From Sequoia sempervirens (Eukaryota > Streptophyta > Pinopsida > Cupressales > Cupressaceae), in assembly GCA_007258455.2 (NCBI GenBank), contig VDFB02254957.1, positions 62,001 to 126,000 of the forward strand: a stretch of 64,000 nt of DNA, in the 5' to 3' direction. A model generated the notes under the pieces. That model ran no database searches. It was not told the DNA's origin and worked only from the letters and a program-made list of their open reading frames with translations. Positions 11,497 to 22,666 of this stretch are shown piece after piece (positions within the stretch are counted from its first letter, which is position 1; each line of letters begins with the position of its first letter). A program made the position numbers and the translations under genes.

Positions 11497-13324
11497 TGTA
11501 ATGAGCCTTGCTCAAACTGATATAAAATTTCTGATTTCTTGCCCAAGGAAAATTGTCAAACAGTTTACATGAAATGTCTTGTTTGCTGATCTGAGTTTCC
11601 GTGCTTGAAATTTGTGTTGCCAAATTGGATATTAAAGCTATAATGACTTCTACAATGATTGAAAATAACTCCTACAGCAATGCAATCTTTTTTTTTGGTT
11701 TCCAATGCATATGATAAGTAACTATATGATTATCATGCATCTACAGCCATTGACATTATGTCAAACAGTTGACATACAAACTCTAACTTTAATCAACATG
11801 AACTTTTATCTAGCAATTTGACAAGCAGATTATCTCTCCTTTATTGCAATGACAAATTGAAGCACAATGCTAAGTTAATTTTAGCCAAGACTCTTGGCTT
11901 TACAATCAGTTATGCAACAACTAAAATCTGAGTACACTATTGCAATATGCTGACTAAATCTCTACAGTGCTAAATCTGATTACAATAAACTCCAATAGCT
12001 GCAACTTCCATCAATGTCAATGGTCCTATGATCAACTGAGAATTACAATTGATTTCTAAAATGCAAGCTATGACTGAAATCGTAATAATTATGTGATATA
12101 ATGGACTAATGAAGGAGAACCTGGAAATGCTAACAGCCAAGAAGGAAGTTCGATTCTCCTTGATAGATAATGATTTCCCTTCAATGCTTAGGCGCCTTGT
12201 TGTCTCCTGAGTTGCAGCGCTCTGATTTCCTACCCTCCAACAATGCCTCATAAATTTTATTGAATTTTATCTTGGCCTCCACAAGGAAATCGCACCAATT
12301 CATTAGCCGCCCCTGTTATGGACTGAAAGGAGATAGAATAAATAAATGGTAACTATAAACTCCTCTCTTCAATATCAAATACCATCGCCATACTTCTAGG
12401 AAAGCCACGCCCTTATTACCATATGAAATCGTTCCTCTATTGCCTTGATATGAGTGAAATTCGTGGGTCTCAGGTCTGCAATGGAATGACTTAAAAATGT
12501 GGTATCAACAATGCCTCCAAATTGCCCTGATCTTGCATCAAAGAGCAGCGCTAATGTCCTTGAGAGTCTGTGTCTTTATTCCTAGCTGATTCGAAGTTTA
12601 TTATGCTCCTATCTTCAAAATCGAATCTAGAATTTGGCTGAAAATATGTGCCCAGATTTCCTAATGAAATCGTCTTTCCCTAATTCCAAAATGAATGATC
12701 ATAAGCCAGTAATTATATCCTCAAATCGATTCCTCAAAAGACTTCAACAAGCTGATTTGCAATTTACCAAAATGCTCAATAAGCTGATATGAATTCTCTA
12801 TCTTCAAATTTGGCCAAAGGCCACAAAATTTGCAATGTAGCACAAATGAGAAGTCTGAAGTAACCTCTCCCTCGGCTGCAATAATTCAGGTGATATTTCA
12901 CACCCTCAAAATTGCTATCAATAGGAAGTTTTCGTTTCCTATAACAAGAAGCAATCTGCAGAAACCCTAGGCTCCACAAGATGAATTGACAATCAACAAC
13001 AACATCAAATCTGCCTCCGAGAAAGAAGCCCAAGATGCCTTTTTATTCTTTTTCTCCACTTTCTCCAGAAACTTCTAGAACATTATTTTATTAAGTGACT
13101 TTATAAAATATTTTATAATTCAAGTCACTTTATTAAATTAATTAAATATAAAGTTACCTTTTAATATTTATTTATTTGATAACTTTATAAATAATTAACT
13201 TAATACCACTTATTTATTTAATTAAAATAATTAATTAGTCATCTTCATAAAATATTCATTATTTTGGACAACTTAATTAATTAATTTAATTAAACCAAAT
13301 TACCTCCAAAACGGGGACATTACA
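11497..13324 (-). repeat. Solo LTR, minus orientation, perfect 5-bp TSD
   Basis: On the minus strand it begins TGTAATGTCCCC and ends ggctcattaca. It is flanked by ttgac on both sides (11492-11496 and 13325-13329), an exact 5-bp target-site duplication. The left copy of this TSD overlaps by one base the TSD of the adjacent plus-strand solo LTR. The LTR body shows the same landmarks as that LTR in reverse. Confidence 0.85.
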
Positions 13325-13329
13325 TTGAC

Positions 13330-14574
13330 AATTTATGCCAATCCAATAAGGAGTAAATCGAAAAATCAAATAATTTGGAGCTTGGGTCATTACATTTATG
13401 CATCTTTTTGGAGTGGTACATGTCATTGCATTGGCAAACATGTTTTCAAATTGTAGCATGTGTTCGTCTTTGATAGGTGTGCACCACTGCATTATGATGC
13501 ATTTTTTCTTTACTTTAGGAAAAACTTACTCTTCTTTGAGGCATATGCCCTTACATTGGATGACATTTCTTCCTGCCTTAGAATTTTTTTGTCTTTTCTC
13601 CCTTGTTTGAGCTTGAATCTTTGCCTCATTGGATGCATTAGAAAGCTTCTGAAGACATTGACTAGAGATGACAAAAACGACATTGATGTTCATGACATGG
13701 GTTCAAGTATGGTTCACAAAACAAGGAATTTTAAGAATTTGACTCAAAGGATGACTAGATATGAAATAGAAGGAAAATTAAAGTTCTTGCTGTATGATGC
13801 TTTGTTCGTAGTGGGATAAAATCTGTCCTATTGCACTACAATTTATGTTGGGCTTAGCATGTATCTTTTTTGTAATTCCTTGAAGCTTTTGCTGAGAACA
13901 GAGCTTTAGACACCTTGATATAAAAGGAAGAATGACAATTTTGATAGTATATGTTTCTCAACTTTTCTTTGATTCTTTGTTTGAGGTCTGTAGCATAATT
14001 CTCTTCCCGGATCTTCTCGATCCCATGAAGGTGAATGCTTTTCATGATTATTTTCAGGGCTAGAGGCACCTTTCTTTAATTTACCTAATCAAAAAGAAAG
14101 AAGATATATATTTTATTTTCTTGGAACTTATATACAAACTGTATAATCCAAGTTTTTTCTAACATTCTTTTTCTGAACTAATCTTAATTGAATTTGAAAA
14201 TGAATTCGAATTGGCAAATTTAGAACTTAAATATATGACTAGCTATAGCTAATCATTATTGCTTGGTTATTGGTCAAATCTTTTTGTGTACCTGATCATA
14301 GCATTCAATGCATTAGATATTTTGTTTTCTTTGTTTCCCTATACATGTTGGTAGTACCATATATATGCTGGCTTAATTTTGAGGATTCTTTTAAGCTGTA
14401 TTTGGGAATTAGACAAAAGAAGTAAAAAATGAGATTCTTTTTTCACTGGTATTAATATTGGCTGATCTGCTGCTTGAGTATTGATTACAATATTTTGATT
14501 TTCTTTTTATACAAGTGCTTATTTTTTCTCAGCTTTCTGCTCATATGCTTTCTTTGTTTCTCACTTTTCTGCAG
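13330..14574 (+). other. Probable intron sequence 5' of the ABC transporter exon
   Basis: No convincing gene is seen. ORFs at 13460-13819 (plus) and 13854-14069 (minus) have no recognisable domain. The segment ends in a pyrimidine-rich tract and tgcag, a good acceptor for the exon at 14575. The upstream transmembrane-domain exons expected of an ABCC gene are not found between here and position 1, so they would lie further upstream. Confidence 0.45.
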
Positions 14575-14880
14575 CTAAGATACCATCCTGAAGCACCACT
14601 GGTATTAAAGGATCTTACATTCTCTATTAAGGGAGGGGAAAAGCTGGGCATAGTAGGTAGGACAGGTAGTGGGAAATCTTCTCTTGTCTTGGCTCTCTTC
14701 CGAATAGTTGAGCCTACTGCAGGAAAAATTATCATTGATGGGATTGATATTAGTACAATTGACCCAAATGAGTTACGGACAAGGATTAGCATCATTCCAC
14801 AGGAACCAACTCTTTTTCAAGGAACTATCAGAAATAATTTGGATCCGCTTGGTGTGCATAAAGATGAGGAGATATGGAAG
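14575..14880 (+). CDS. ABCC/MRP-type ABC transporter, NBD2 exon with Walker A
   Basis: The exon encodes 102 residues of the second nucleotide-binding domain of a full-length ABCC (multidrug-resistance-associated) transporter. These proteins pump glutathione conjugates and other organic anions across the vacuolar or plasma membrane using ATP. Visible motifs are the Walker A loop GRTGSGKSS (about residues 28-36 of the exon), the Q-loop IIPQEP, and the family-typical FRIVEP and RNNLDP blocks. It is bounded by a canonical acceptor (tctgcag) and donor (AAG|GTGTGT) and is in phase 0 at both ends. The next exon, 15.2 kb downstream, continues the protein without a gap (EEIWK then TLEKC). There are no stops or frameshifts. 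The transmembrane domains and NBD1 are outside the window. Confidence 0.9.
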
Positions 14881-15432
14881 GTGTGTTTTATTAGTTAATT
14901 CTTAAAGACTTGCTTTATTTTGGAGCAGTAATCTTCAAATCTTTGCTATTTTGAAGGTCTCCATACATGCACACATGGAGTCTCATGAATTATAGTACAG
15001 AAATATGTCTTATTGATTCCTTTTTAACCATCTGTACATAACATTTTGAATTCTTGGGTTTGCTTTGTAAGTTCTAATGATTGCATTTCTTTATATGACC
15101 ATCATTAAGTAGTAGTACTTGCATGCACAATGGGATTTAAAAAAAAATTATATAATAGTCAACAAAGAAAACAGGTTACACAATATAAACCTCAAAGGCC
15201 AAGAACACTTTCTGCTGAATACAACAAATAAGCAACTAGAACCAAAATTAAACCAGTTAGGACTTAGACAACAAGCAACACCTGGAGCATTAAAAACCAC
15301 TTAACAGACAGTAAGAATATCAAAATTTCAAATATCAGTTACAGAGTATAGATGTTACACTAGTTTCGTGTTAAAAAAATGCTTACATAGATCACCAAAA
15401 CATTCATTATAAGTTCACCAACAGAGCAGGAC

Positions 15433-16017
15433 TCATGAAAGTTTCTCTACTTTAGTACCACCATCAGGAACATGAACATTAGCATCAACAGGAATAAGAG
15501 TACTAACTGGGCAGGGAGGAGCTTGGGATCTGATATAAATGTTTCTAGTCATATCTGCAATAAGAACAGTATTGACAAAGTCAACAACTTGTTCACACTC
15601 CATGGGATCATCCTCTTTGTCACTTTTCTCTGGCCATTTACCATTTTTGTTAATTTCCAACCATCACTCCACCTGCATAATATCAATCTTATGTAATATT
15701 ACCTTGCCATGATCCAACAACTTAAAAAACTCGCTTTTAAATGTCTTTGAAGTCTTTGTAAAATAACAGAAGACAAGGTAAACTCCAAGAAAGAGTTTGT
15801 AAGGATTCTTCTTTTGTCTTGGAACCCCTGTTCATTCCTAGCAAATGCCATAAGATTTTAGTAGAAAGATTAAGCCACAACCAATAGGCTCTTTATCAAA
15901 GCATTTCACGAAACCAAAAATAATTTCACACCATGAGATATTATTCGTACTATTCCATCTTAAGTTTTTCCCCAACACACAGACCAACAATTCTTGGCAA
16001 ATTTATAGTAAAAAAAC
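15433..16017 (-). pseudogene. Unidentified antisense coding relic, 3' part
   Basis: The minus strand has a coding-like frame ending at a TGA at 15433-15435. It includes a stretch with SEFFKLLDHGKV, a frame-breaking TGA where a Trp codon would fit, then DFVNTVLIADMTRNIYI and a Pro/Val-rich tail ending KVEKLS. Further upstream (higher coordinates) the frame is interrupted by stops and at least one frameshift, but keeps coding-like composition (FTINLPRIVGLCVGEKL) right up to the copia insertion at 16018. The relic appears to resume beyond the element at 20223. No intron signals are needed inside it. I do not recognise the family. It could be a decayed gene or retrocopy lying antisense in the ABC transporter intron. 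Confidence 0.45.
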
Positions 16018-16269
16018 TGTTGATGTTCATTACAGCATCGGATGTCTCCTTCCAGCAGATCTCCTTGTCTTTGATTGGATAAATTAAATAATAGCTATAA
16101 GCTATTTAATTTATATTTATATCGATTTGTGAAGAGATTCGAATTAATGAAGAGATGCATTTATGAAGGCCGACTTCTATCTTGGAGGCGCGATTTTTTT
16201 GGAGGCACACATTCTTCTAAGAGGCCGGCCTCTTATTTGTTAGAGACACGCCTCTTGGATGAGGCCGAC
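16018..16269 (+). repeat. Truncated 5' LTR of the copia element
   Basis: It matches the first ~250 bp of the 3' LTR (from 19581) closely, through 'gaggccgac' at 16269. After that the 3' LTR continues acattatcttg while this copy jumps to pol-side sequence. It contains a near-perfect AT palindrome at 16081-16112, also present at 19644-19675 in the 3' LTR. Confidence 0.8.
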
Positions 16270-16322
16270 TACAGGCATTAGTTCATGATTCTTCAAACTT
16301 ATGTGATCTTTGGCATCAAAGA

Positions 16323-18986
16323 TTGACTCACCTGCACTTCCGAGCCTTACCTATCATGGAGAAGATGGTCACGAGACTTCCTAAGTTCAATCAGGAGCAT
16401 GAAGGAACTTGCAAAGGATGTGCTATGGGTAAGAATTCTAAAGCTCCATTCCATAGTAGAGAAAGTAGATCTAAGTGTATTTTAGACCTTATTCATTCTG
16501 ATTTATGTGGACCTATGTCTGTTCCTTCTTCGAGTGGTTTCTTGTATTATGTTCTTTTTATTGATGACCACTCTAGAAAGACTTGGATTTATTTTTTGAA
16601 AACTAAAGAGTCTGAGCAAGTGTTAGAAAGGTTCAAGGAGTTCAAAGCTCTAGTAGAGAATCTTTCCAGTAAAAGAATCAAGGTCCTCAGATCTGATAAT
16701 GGAGGAGAATACACCTCTGTCAGCTTTCGGATTTTCTGTGTTGATGCTGGGATTAAGAGGGAGTTTTGTGTCCACTATAATCCTCAACAGAATGGTGTTG
16801 CAGAGAGAAAGAACAGGACGATCGTGGAAGCAGCAAAAGCCATGATCCATGACCAGGATCTGCAAACCTTCTTATGGGCAGAAGCTTCTAGGACTGCAGT
16901 ATATGTTCAAATAGAAGTCCTCACAAGGTCTTGGAGAATATGACTCCGGAAGAATCCTTTACAGGGAAGAAGCCAAGGTTAGTCATTTAAGGATCTTTGG
17001 ATGTCCTGTCTATGTTCATGTTCCAAAGGAAAAGAGAACAAAGTTGGAGCCTTCTGGCAAGAGAAGGGAATATTTGTGGGCTACAGTGAGACATCAAAAG
17101 CCTACAGGATATACGTTCCAGGTCAGAAGTTGATTGAGATCAGTAGAGATGTCACATTCGAGGAAGATGTTGCATTTAGAAGATCCAAGGGAACTCATGT
17201 GGAGATTGACAATGATGAGTCTCCTCAGGATATGGAAGTTGACCATACTCCTGAGATTCAGAGGGAGACTTCAGAACCGAAGGAAGATGTTGATCCAGTT
17301 GAGCCCTTGGAACCTACTGACGGGCCTACCGATATAGTGATTAGAAGAAAGAGACCTCTTTGGGCTAGGAAAACTATGCAAGAGGCTGAAAGGTTCGCAG
17401 CTCCTAGAGGTACATTCAGAGAAAGTAAAAGGCCACATAAGTTCTCCAGTTATGTTGCCTTGATGAGTCAGATTATTGAGTTTGAGCCTTCTAGTGTGGA
17501 GGAAGCTTCCAGTCAACAGGTTTGGAAAGATGCTATGTTAGAGGAGTACCAATCAATTCTCAATAATGATGTTTGGGACATTGTTCCTAGACCCGAAGGC
17601 AAATCTGTGGTATCTTCGAAATGGCTCTTCAAGATCAAGCATGCAGCTGATGGGAGCATTGAGAAGTACAAGGAAAGATTCGTGGCTCGTCGGTTTTCAC
17701 AAAAAGAGGGAGTTGATTATGAAGAAACATTTGCTCCTGTTGCTCGCTATACTTCTGTCAGAACCATCATTGCCATTGTTGCATCTAGAGGATGGAAGAT
17801 TCATCAAATGGATGTGAAGACAACTTTTCTAAATGGTGTGATCGAGGAAGAAGTTTGTATCGAGCAACTTGATGGGTTCTAGGTACATGGGAAGGAGTCT
17901 CATGTCTGCAAGCTGAAGAAGGCCTTGTATGGTCTTAAGCAGGCTCCTCGTGCATGGTATGAAAGAATTGATTGTTACTTGTCAAGTTTGGGATTCTTGA
18001 AGAATGATGCTGACTCTAATCTGTACTTTAAGGTAATTGACGGTGAAGCATTGATTTTGGTTTTGTATGTTGATGATTTGATTCTTACCGGAGAAGAGCA
18101 CTTAATCATCAAATGTAAGAAAGAGTTGGCATCTGAGTTTGAGATGAAAGACCTTGGGCTTATGCATTACTTCCTTGGCTTAGAAGTTTGGCAAAAACCA
18201 GATGAGATGATTCTAATTCAAGGGAAGTACACCATTGATATACTTAAGAGGTTTGGTATGATGGACTGCAAATCCATGTCTACACCTATGGAGACCAACC
18301 TACATAAATTGAAGGAGGTTGCAGCTAGTTCAGACTTGGTGGATCCTACAATGTACAGACAGTTGATTGGGTCCTTGATGTATCTAGTTAACACTAGACC
18401 AGATATCTGTTATGTTGTGAGTGCACTTAGTCAGTTCATGTGTGAACCGAGACAGATACGTCTTGTTGTAGCTAAACATATCTTGAGATACTTGCATGGC
18501 ACAGTTGGATACGGGTTGAGATATTCTTCAGATGCGGACTTGGAGCTGCATGGTTATACTGATTCTGATTGGGCAGGGAGTGTTACTGATAGGAAGAGTA
18601 CCTCTGGATGTTGCTTCAGTTTGGGATCTACTATGATATCCTGGTGCAGCAGGAAGCAATCATCTGTAGCATTGAGTACAGCAGAGGCAGAGTATATTGC
18701 AGCTTGTATGGCAGCCCGAGAAGCTGTGTGGCTTTGTAAGCTCCTTGCAGGATTGTTTGGACAATCAATGGAGCCTACTATCATCCTTTGTGATAACCAG
18801 AGTTGTGTGAAGCTTTCTGTCAATCCTGTGTTTCATGACAGAACCAAGCATGTTGAGATCAAATACCACTATATCAGAGATATGGTATTGAGGAAAGCTA
18901 TACAATTGAGGTATATCAGCACTGATGAGAAAACGGCAGACATTCTCACCAAGCCCCTCTCCAGAATAAAGTTTGTGTACTTTTGA
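16323..18986 (+). pseudogene. Copia pol: GAG-pre-integrase, integrase, RT, RNase H (broken)
   Basis: The translation starts inside a GAG-pre-integrase domain (zinc residues around HEGTCKGCAMGK). It continues through the integrase core with its DDE acids (LIHSDLCGPM, RSDNGGEYT and QNGVAERKNR), then reverse transcriptase (W.FKIK, KEGVDYEETFAPVAR, YGLKQAPRAWY, and the catalytic YVDDLILTG near 18070) and RNase H (GYTDSDWAG, STAEAEYIA). It ends DILTKPLSR near 18963. Breaks are a 1-base deletion near 16907 that leads to an early stop at 16941, a compensating shift near 17070, and an in-frame TAG at 17880-17882. All pieces but the shifted segment share one frame. Gag and protease are missing. The polyprotein cannot be made whole, but the RT-RNase H part is 353 codons uninterrupted. 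Confidence 0.9.
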
Positions 18987-19057
18987 GATAAGCTTGGTAT
19001 GGTGGAGAATCCAACCTTAACTAAGAAAGACTCTCATTATCAGTGATCCTCTATAAC

Positions 19058-19245
19058 GAGTTCTTCTCTGTGAGAGAAGTTCGAGGTGAAATCCCTTGAT
19101 TAATGAGTTCTTCTCTATGAGAGAAGTTCAAGGTGAAATCCTTTGATTAATGAGTTCTTCTCTGTGAGAGAAGTTCAAGGTGAAATCCCTTGATTAATGA
19201 GTTCTTCTCTATAAGAGAAGTTTGAGGTGAAATCCCTTGATTCCA
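19058..19245 (+). repeat. 47-bp tandem repeat with hairpins, four copies
   Basis: Units start at 19058, 19105, 19152 and 19199. Each carries the inverted repeat gttcttctct / agagaagttc, followed by gaggtgaaatccctt. They lie between the end of pol and the polypurine tract. The next 300 bp hold further degenerate 'gttgtagccat.gtgg' and 'catcacgatgaggtgac' repeats. Confidence 0.85.
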
Positions 19246-19580
19246 CCCTCTGGGAGAGCTATGGTGGATGTCATGTGTGTGACTCCATGACATCATCATG
19301 TGAGAGAGTCCGTGATGATCTTTTTGTACTTGTGTTTTCACCCTCTAGGAGAGCCATGGTGAAAGTCATGTTGAGGTGACAACATCACGCAAGTGATGAA
19401 CACTTGTACATACCATACATGGTTGTAGCCATTATGGTTGATATCATGTTGAGGTGATATCCGATATCACGATGAGGTGATATCTTTCTTTTCACAATTG
19501 GTTGTAGCCATTGTGGTAGACATCACGATGAGGTGACATGTCTTGTGCAGCTGGAAGTATCATCCCTAGCTGAGAGGGAG

Positions 19581-20222
19581 TGTTGATGTTCATTACAGCG
19601 TCGGATGTCTCCTTCTAGCAGATCTCCTTTTCTTCGATTGGATAAATTAAATAATAGCTATAAGCTATTTAATTTATATTTATATCGATTTGTGAAGAGA
19701 TTCGAATTAATGAAGAGATGCATTTATGAAGGTCGACTTCTATCTTGGAGGCGCAATTTTTTTGGAGGGACACATTCTTCTAAAAGGCCGACCTCTTATT
19801 TGTTAGAGACATGCCTCTTGGATGAGGCCGACACATTATCTTGAAGAGTCGCGTCTCCCTTTCATTGTGTATTTATATTCGATGGTGTCTCACTTGTTCA
19901 TCATCCATTCTATTTGCATTCTTTCTTTTGTCCAAGTCGAAGTTCTTCAACAGCAGAATTCTGAGTTTATAGTTTGCAGATTGCATCATTGTGTCTGAGT
20001 TTCTACCAGATTGTGGTGCATCTACATGCCTTCATATTCGGCCTATTGTAAAGGAGAGTATTTGTGCTATCATTTAATATATAAGAGATATATTATTGCT
20101 GGGTTTTTCTCCCTCAAGAGGAGGGTTTTCCCAGGATATCTGTTGTGTCTTGTGTTGATTTTTTAAATTAATTTCTGTGCACTTAATCTGATCTTAAATT
20201 TAACAAAAATAAGTGCTCAACA
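19581..20222 (+). repeat. 3' LTR of the copia element (642 bp)
   Basis: It starts TGTTGATG just after the polypurine tract. It ends CTCAACA, giving perfect TGTTGA/TCAACA terminal inverted bases. It carries the same AT palindrome as the 5' remnant. Confidence 0.8.
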
Positions 20223-20690
20223 ATTTCAAATTTTCAACAATATTACAAGTAGGGAAAATGTAAGGACTAACTCCAACATCATTAAGGACAATATAAACAA
20301 TAATCATTTGAGAATCAGGATCCACCTAAAAGAAGCTTTCTTTGGTTCAAGCCATCTAGACTAGATGTGTCCTAAAATAAATTGCCAATCTTTGACAAAA
20401 CCAGAGAGGTTTGACATATGGTTAAAACTTAAGCATAACAAATATCTCATGAGTTTTTTTCAACATATTGTAAATATCTCTAGTCTTGGTCAACAGCAAG
20501 TGAGTGCCATTCAGCCATTTTATATATTGTTTAAGATTTTTGTATTGAATTTCAAGTGAACTAGAAACTGAAACATCATATAGAGATTTTTTAAGAACAA
20601 AGAAATTTTTTCAGAGTTGCAGAAATCTGCAACTTATTCTGAAGGTTATTCCATGTGTGCAAATCACCATTTCGAAATATATTACAAACG
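20223..20690 (-). pseudogene. Unidentified antisense coding relic, 5' part
   Basis: Reading the minus strand from about 20600 down to the copia boundary, one frame stays coding-like for over 120 codons with four stops. It includes SLEIQYKNLKQYIKWLNGTH, then TRDIYNMLKKTHEIF, and MIIVYIVLNDVGVSPYIF close to the insertion. The same frame style resumes across the copia element at 16017, so the insertion split one older coding sequence. A further segment upstream (LHTWNNLQNKL near 20640-20680) is in a shifted frame. The family is not recognised. Confidence 0.4.
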
Positions 20691-20756
20691 CCTTACAATC
20701 TTTAGAATAGCAACTCCTAGCAAGGGCTAAAGGCTTATTGTTATATGCAAAGCACC

Positions 20757-22666
20757 TGTAATGAACCAGACCAATTTTTTTTAATTTTTGTAGCAATTAC
20801 AATGCAACACGCACCCGTTAAGGTTAGCTTTAAACCAAAACAATGCGGAAAGTAACTCTAACCAAGGATGTGCACCAGGATCCCCAATTGGGCAAGGTAC
20901 TAACATATGGTTAGAGGGTCCCGAACTGAGAGTAACTCTAACCAAGAATGCACCCTAATACCCGATGTGGGAGGAGGGGCGAGCATATGGTCAGAGGATC
21001 CCTACAAGCTAGCTGATCAGAAAGTAACTCTAACCAAGAATGTGCACCAAGATCCCAAGTTGGGCAAGGTACTAACATATGGTCAGAGGATCCATGAACT
21101 TGTTGATGGCCCAGCCGATCAACAACATGATGTATAGTGCATTACATAAAGTAAATAGGCGGCAAGCTAGCCTCTTCCACTTATTTAGCGGGTGATACAA
21201 TAAAGTGAAATAAGAATGAAGTGAGAATGCTGACAGTATTACTGTTCAACTTACAATGAAATAGAGTGCCTGCCAAGAACACAAGATTAGGAGTCTATCA
21301 AGGCTGCAATAATGTATTAAACTCTCCAATGCTCAATAAGAATTCCTAGACACAAAACTTCACTCAAAGACCAACTTTTATAATCTGATTTTGACAGACC
21401 TGCAACTGAAAATGCATAACCAGCAACTTAGAGACTCACTAAAATGCTTATATCTCACCCAAATCTCACTCAATTGACATGGAATAAAATGCATAGACTC
21501 CTAATGCTGATGGCGCCCAAGAAGGAACAACAAAACCAACCAAAAGATTCATATTAATTTTGCACGGAATTCCAACCATGTCCAGAATGGTACAGCCCTC
21601 AAGGAGGGGCGATTTTGCTCCATAAAATCAAACTCTTGATATTAAAATCTGCAAATTGGCACACATGGTCGCCCCTAGCAAGGAATTAGATAGGTAAAGT
21701 ACCCAAAATGAAGATATTTTTATTTTTGGATTTATGAATAAAACTTACAATCAACTACTCAAACCAACAACTCCAAAACTTGACTAACATGCTAGGAAAC
21801 TGAACTACAAATGCAAGAAACTCACTACAATTGCAAAATAACTCAACTACTATCTATCTCTCAACTAGTTGCTATCTTTCAAGCAAGAAGTTGAGCCAAA
21901 TGCTAGGAGGTATGCTTTCCTCGAAGCAACTCACTCACCATTTCAGCAGCATAACTTTACTGTAGACATGAGATGATGAACTGAAGAGAGAAGGCTCCCT
22001 TTTATAAACTTGCAAAGCATCTCCAGAAGCTTGTAGAAAGTGCGCCCAAACCAGGAAGTAAAATTATTTTTCAAATTTCAAGTTGACTCAATCTCCACTT
22101 CAAGTTGGCGTCCCATTTCATTAAGGCAAGCACTTTATTAAATTAATATTTATCTTTCCTCAAGTTGGCATCCCAAGCATCTCAAGCCATATTTGAGCTT
22201 TAGAAATATTTTAATCACCTCCTGATGAGGCGTCCACCCTTGAATTCCCTTTTTAAAAACGTCTTTAAGTCATGAAGCTAGGCCAAGGGGTTATAACATT
22301 AAAATATAACATTATAACATAAAATTAACTTATCCCTCCATAAAATGCATCAAAAGGCCAAAAACAACGATACCAACTGAACTGGCTAAAGACAGGAGCC
22401 AACTGTGCTAAAACCAACAGGACCACTGCCAGAAATAAAATTTACTAAAAATAGTAAATTCAGAAAATTGCTCAGAACACCATGCATGCCATACCATTGC
22501 GAAGCTCTCTGAAAACCCAGAAAGAATCCGCAAACCGAACTCAAAACTCCAAGCAACAACCTCCTAGAAAATAGGAAACCCTAATTTCACCTCTGAGTAG
22601 CCTACGGGTCTCAGGAATAGGCTAATGGTCAACTGCAAGATTCACTACTGAGAAGGGGACATTACA
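20757..22666 (-). repeat. Solo LTR (1,910 bp), minus orientation
   Basis: It is the same LTR family as 7410-9324. It has the 'gcacccgttaaggttag' block near its left end, the repeated 'ctctaacca.gaatg' blocks, the 'tgctaggagg' and 'ccttttataaacttgc' promoter region, and a right end that is the complement of TGTAATGTCCCC. Flanks are gcacc (20752-20756) and acacc (22667-22671), a 4-of-5 TSD. No internal sequence is attached. Confidence 0.8.

Larger units (their letters stand above)
16018..20222 (+). mobile_element. Ty1/copia retrotransposon, internally deleted and mutated
   Basis: The element has a truncated 5' LTR (16018-16269) fused directly to the GAG-pre-integrase region, a pol region 16323-18986, a repeat-rich 3' leader, a polypurine tract (tgagagggag, 19571-19580) and a 3' LTR (19581-20222). 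The primer site, gag and protease are gone. LTR ends are TGTTGA and TCAACA. Flanks aaaac and atttc do not match well, so the TSD has decayed or the right end is slightly off. It sits in sense orientation inside the ABC transporter intron. Confidence 0.85.

Noticed and set aside
13460..13819. 119-codon ORF upstream of the ABC transporter exon, considered as an upstream transmembrane exon
   Set aside because: It lacks ABCC transmembrane-domain features and no splice pair joins it in frame to 14575.
15665..15694. 30-bp intron in the antisense relic (gtaatatt...tgcag)
   Set aside because: Too short for a plant intron, and the frame reads straight through it.
19058..19245. CRISPR-like array
   Set aside because: Units are contiguous with no unique spacers, lie inside a copia element, and the genome is eukaryotic.
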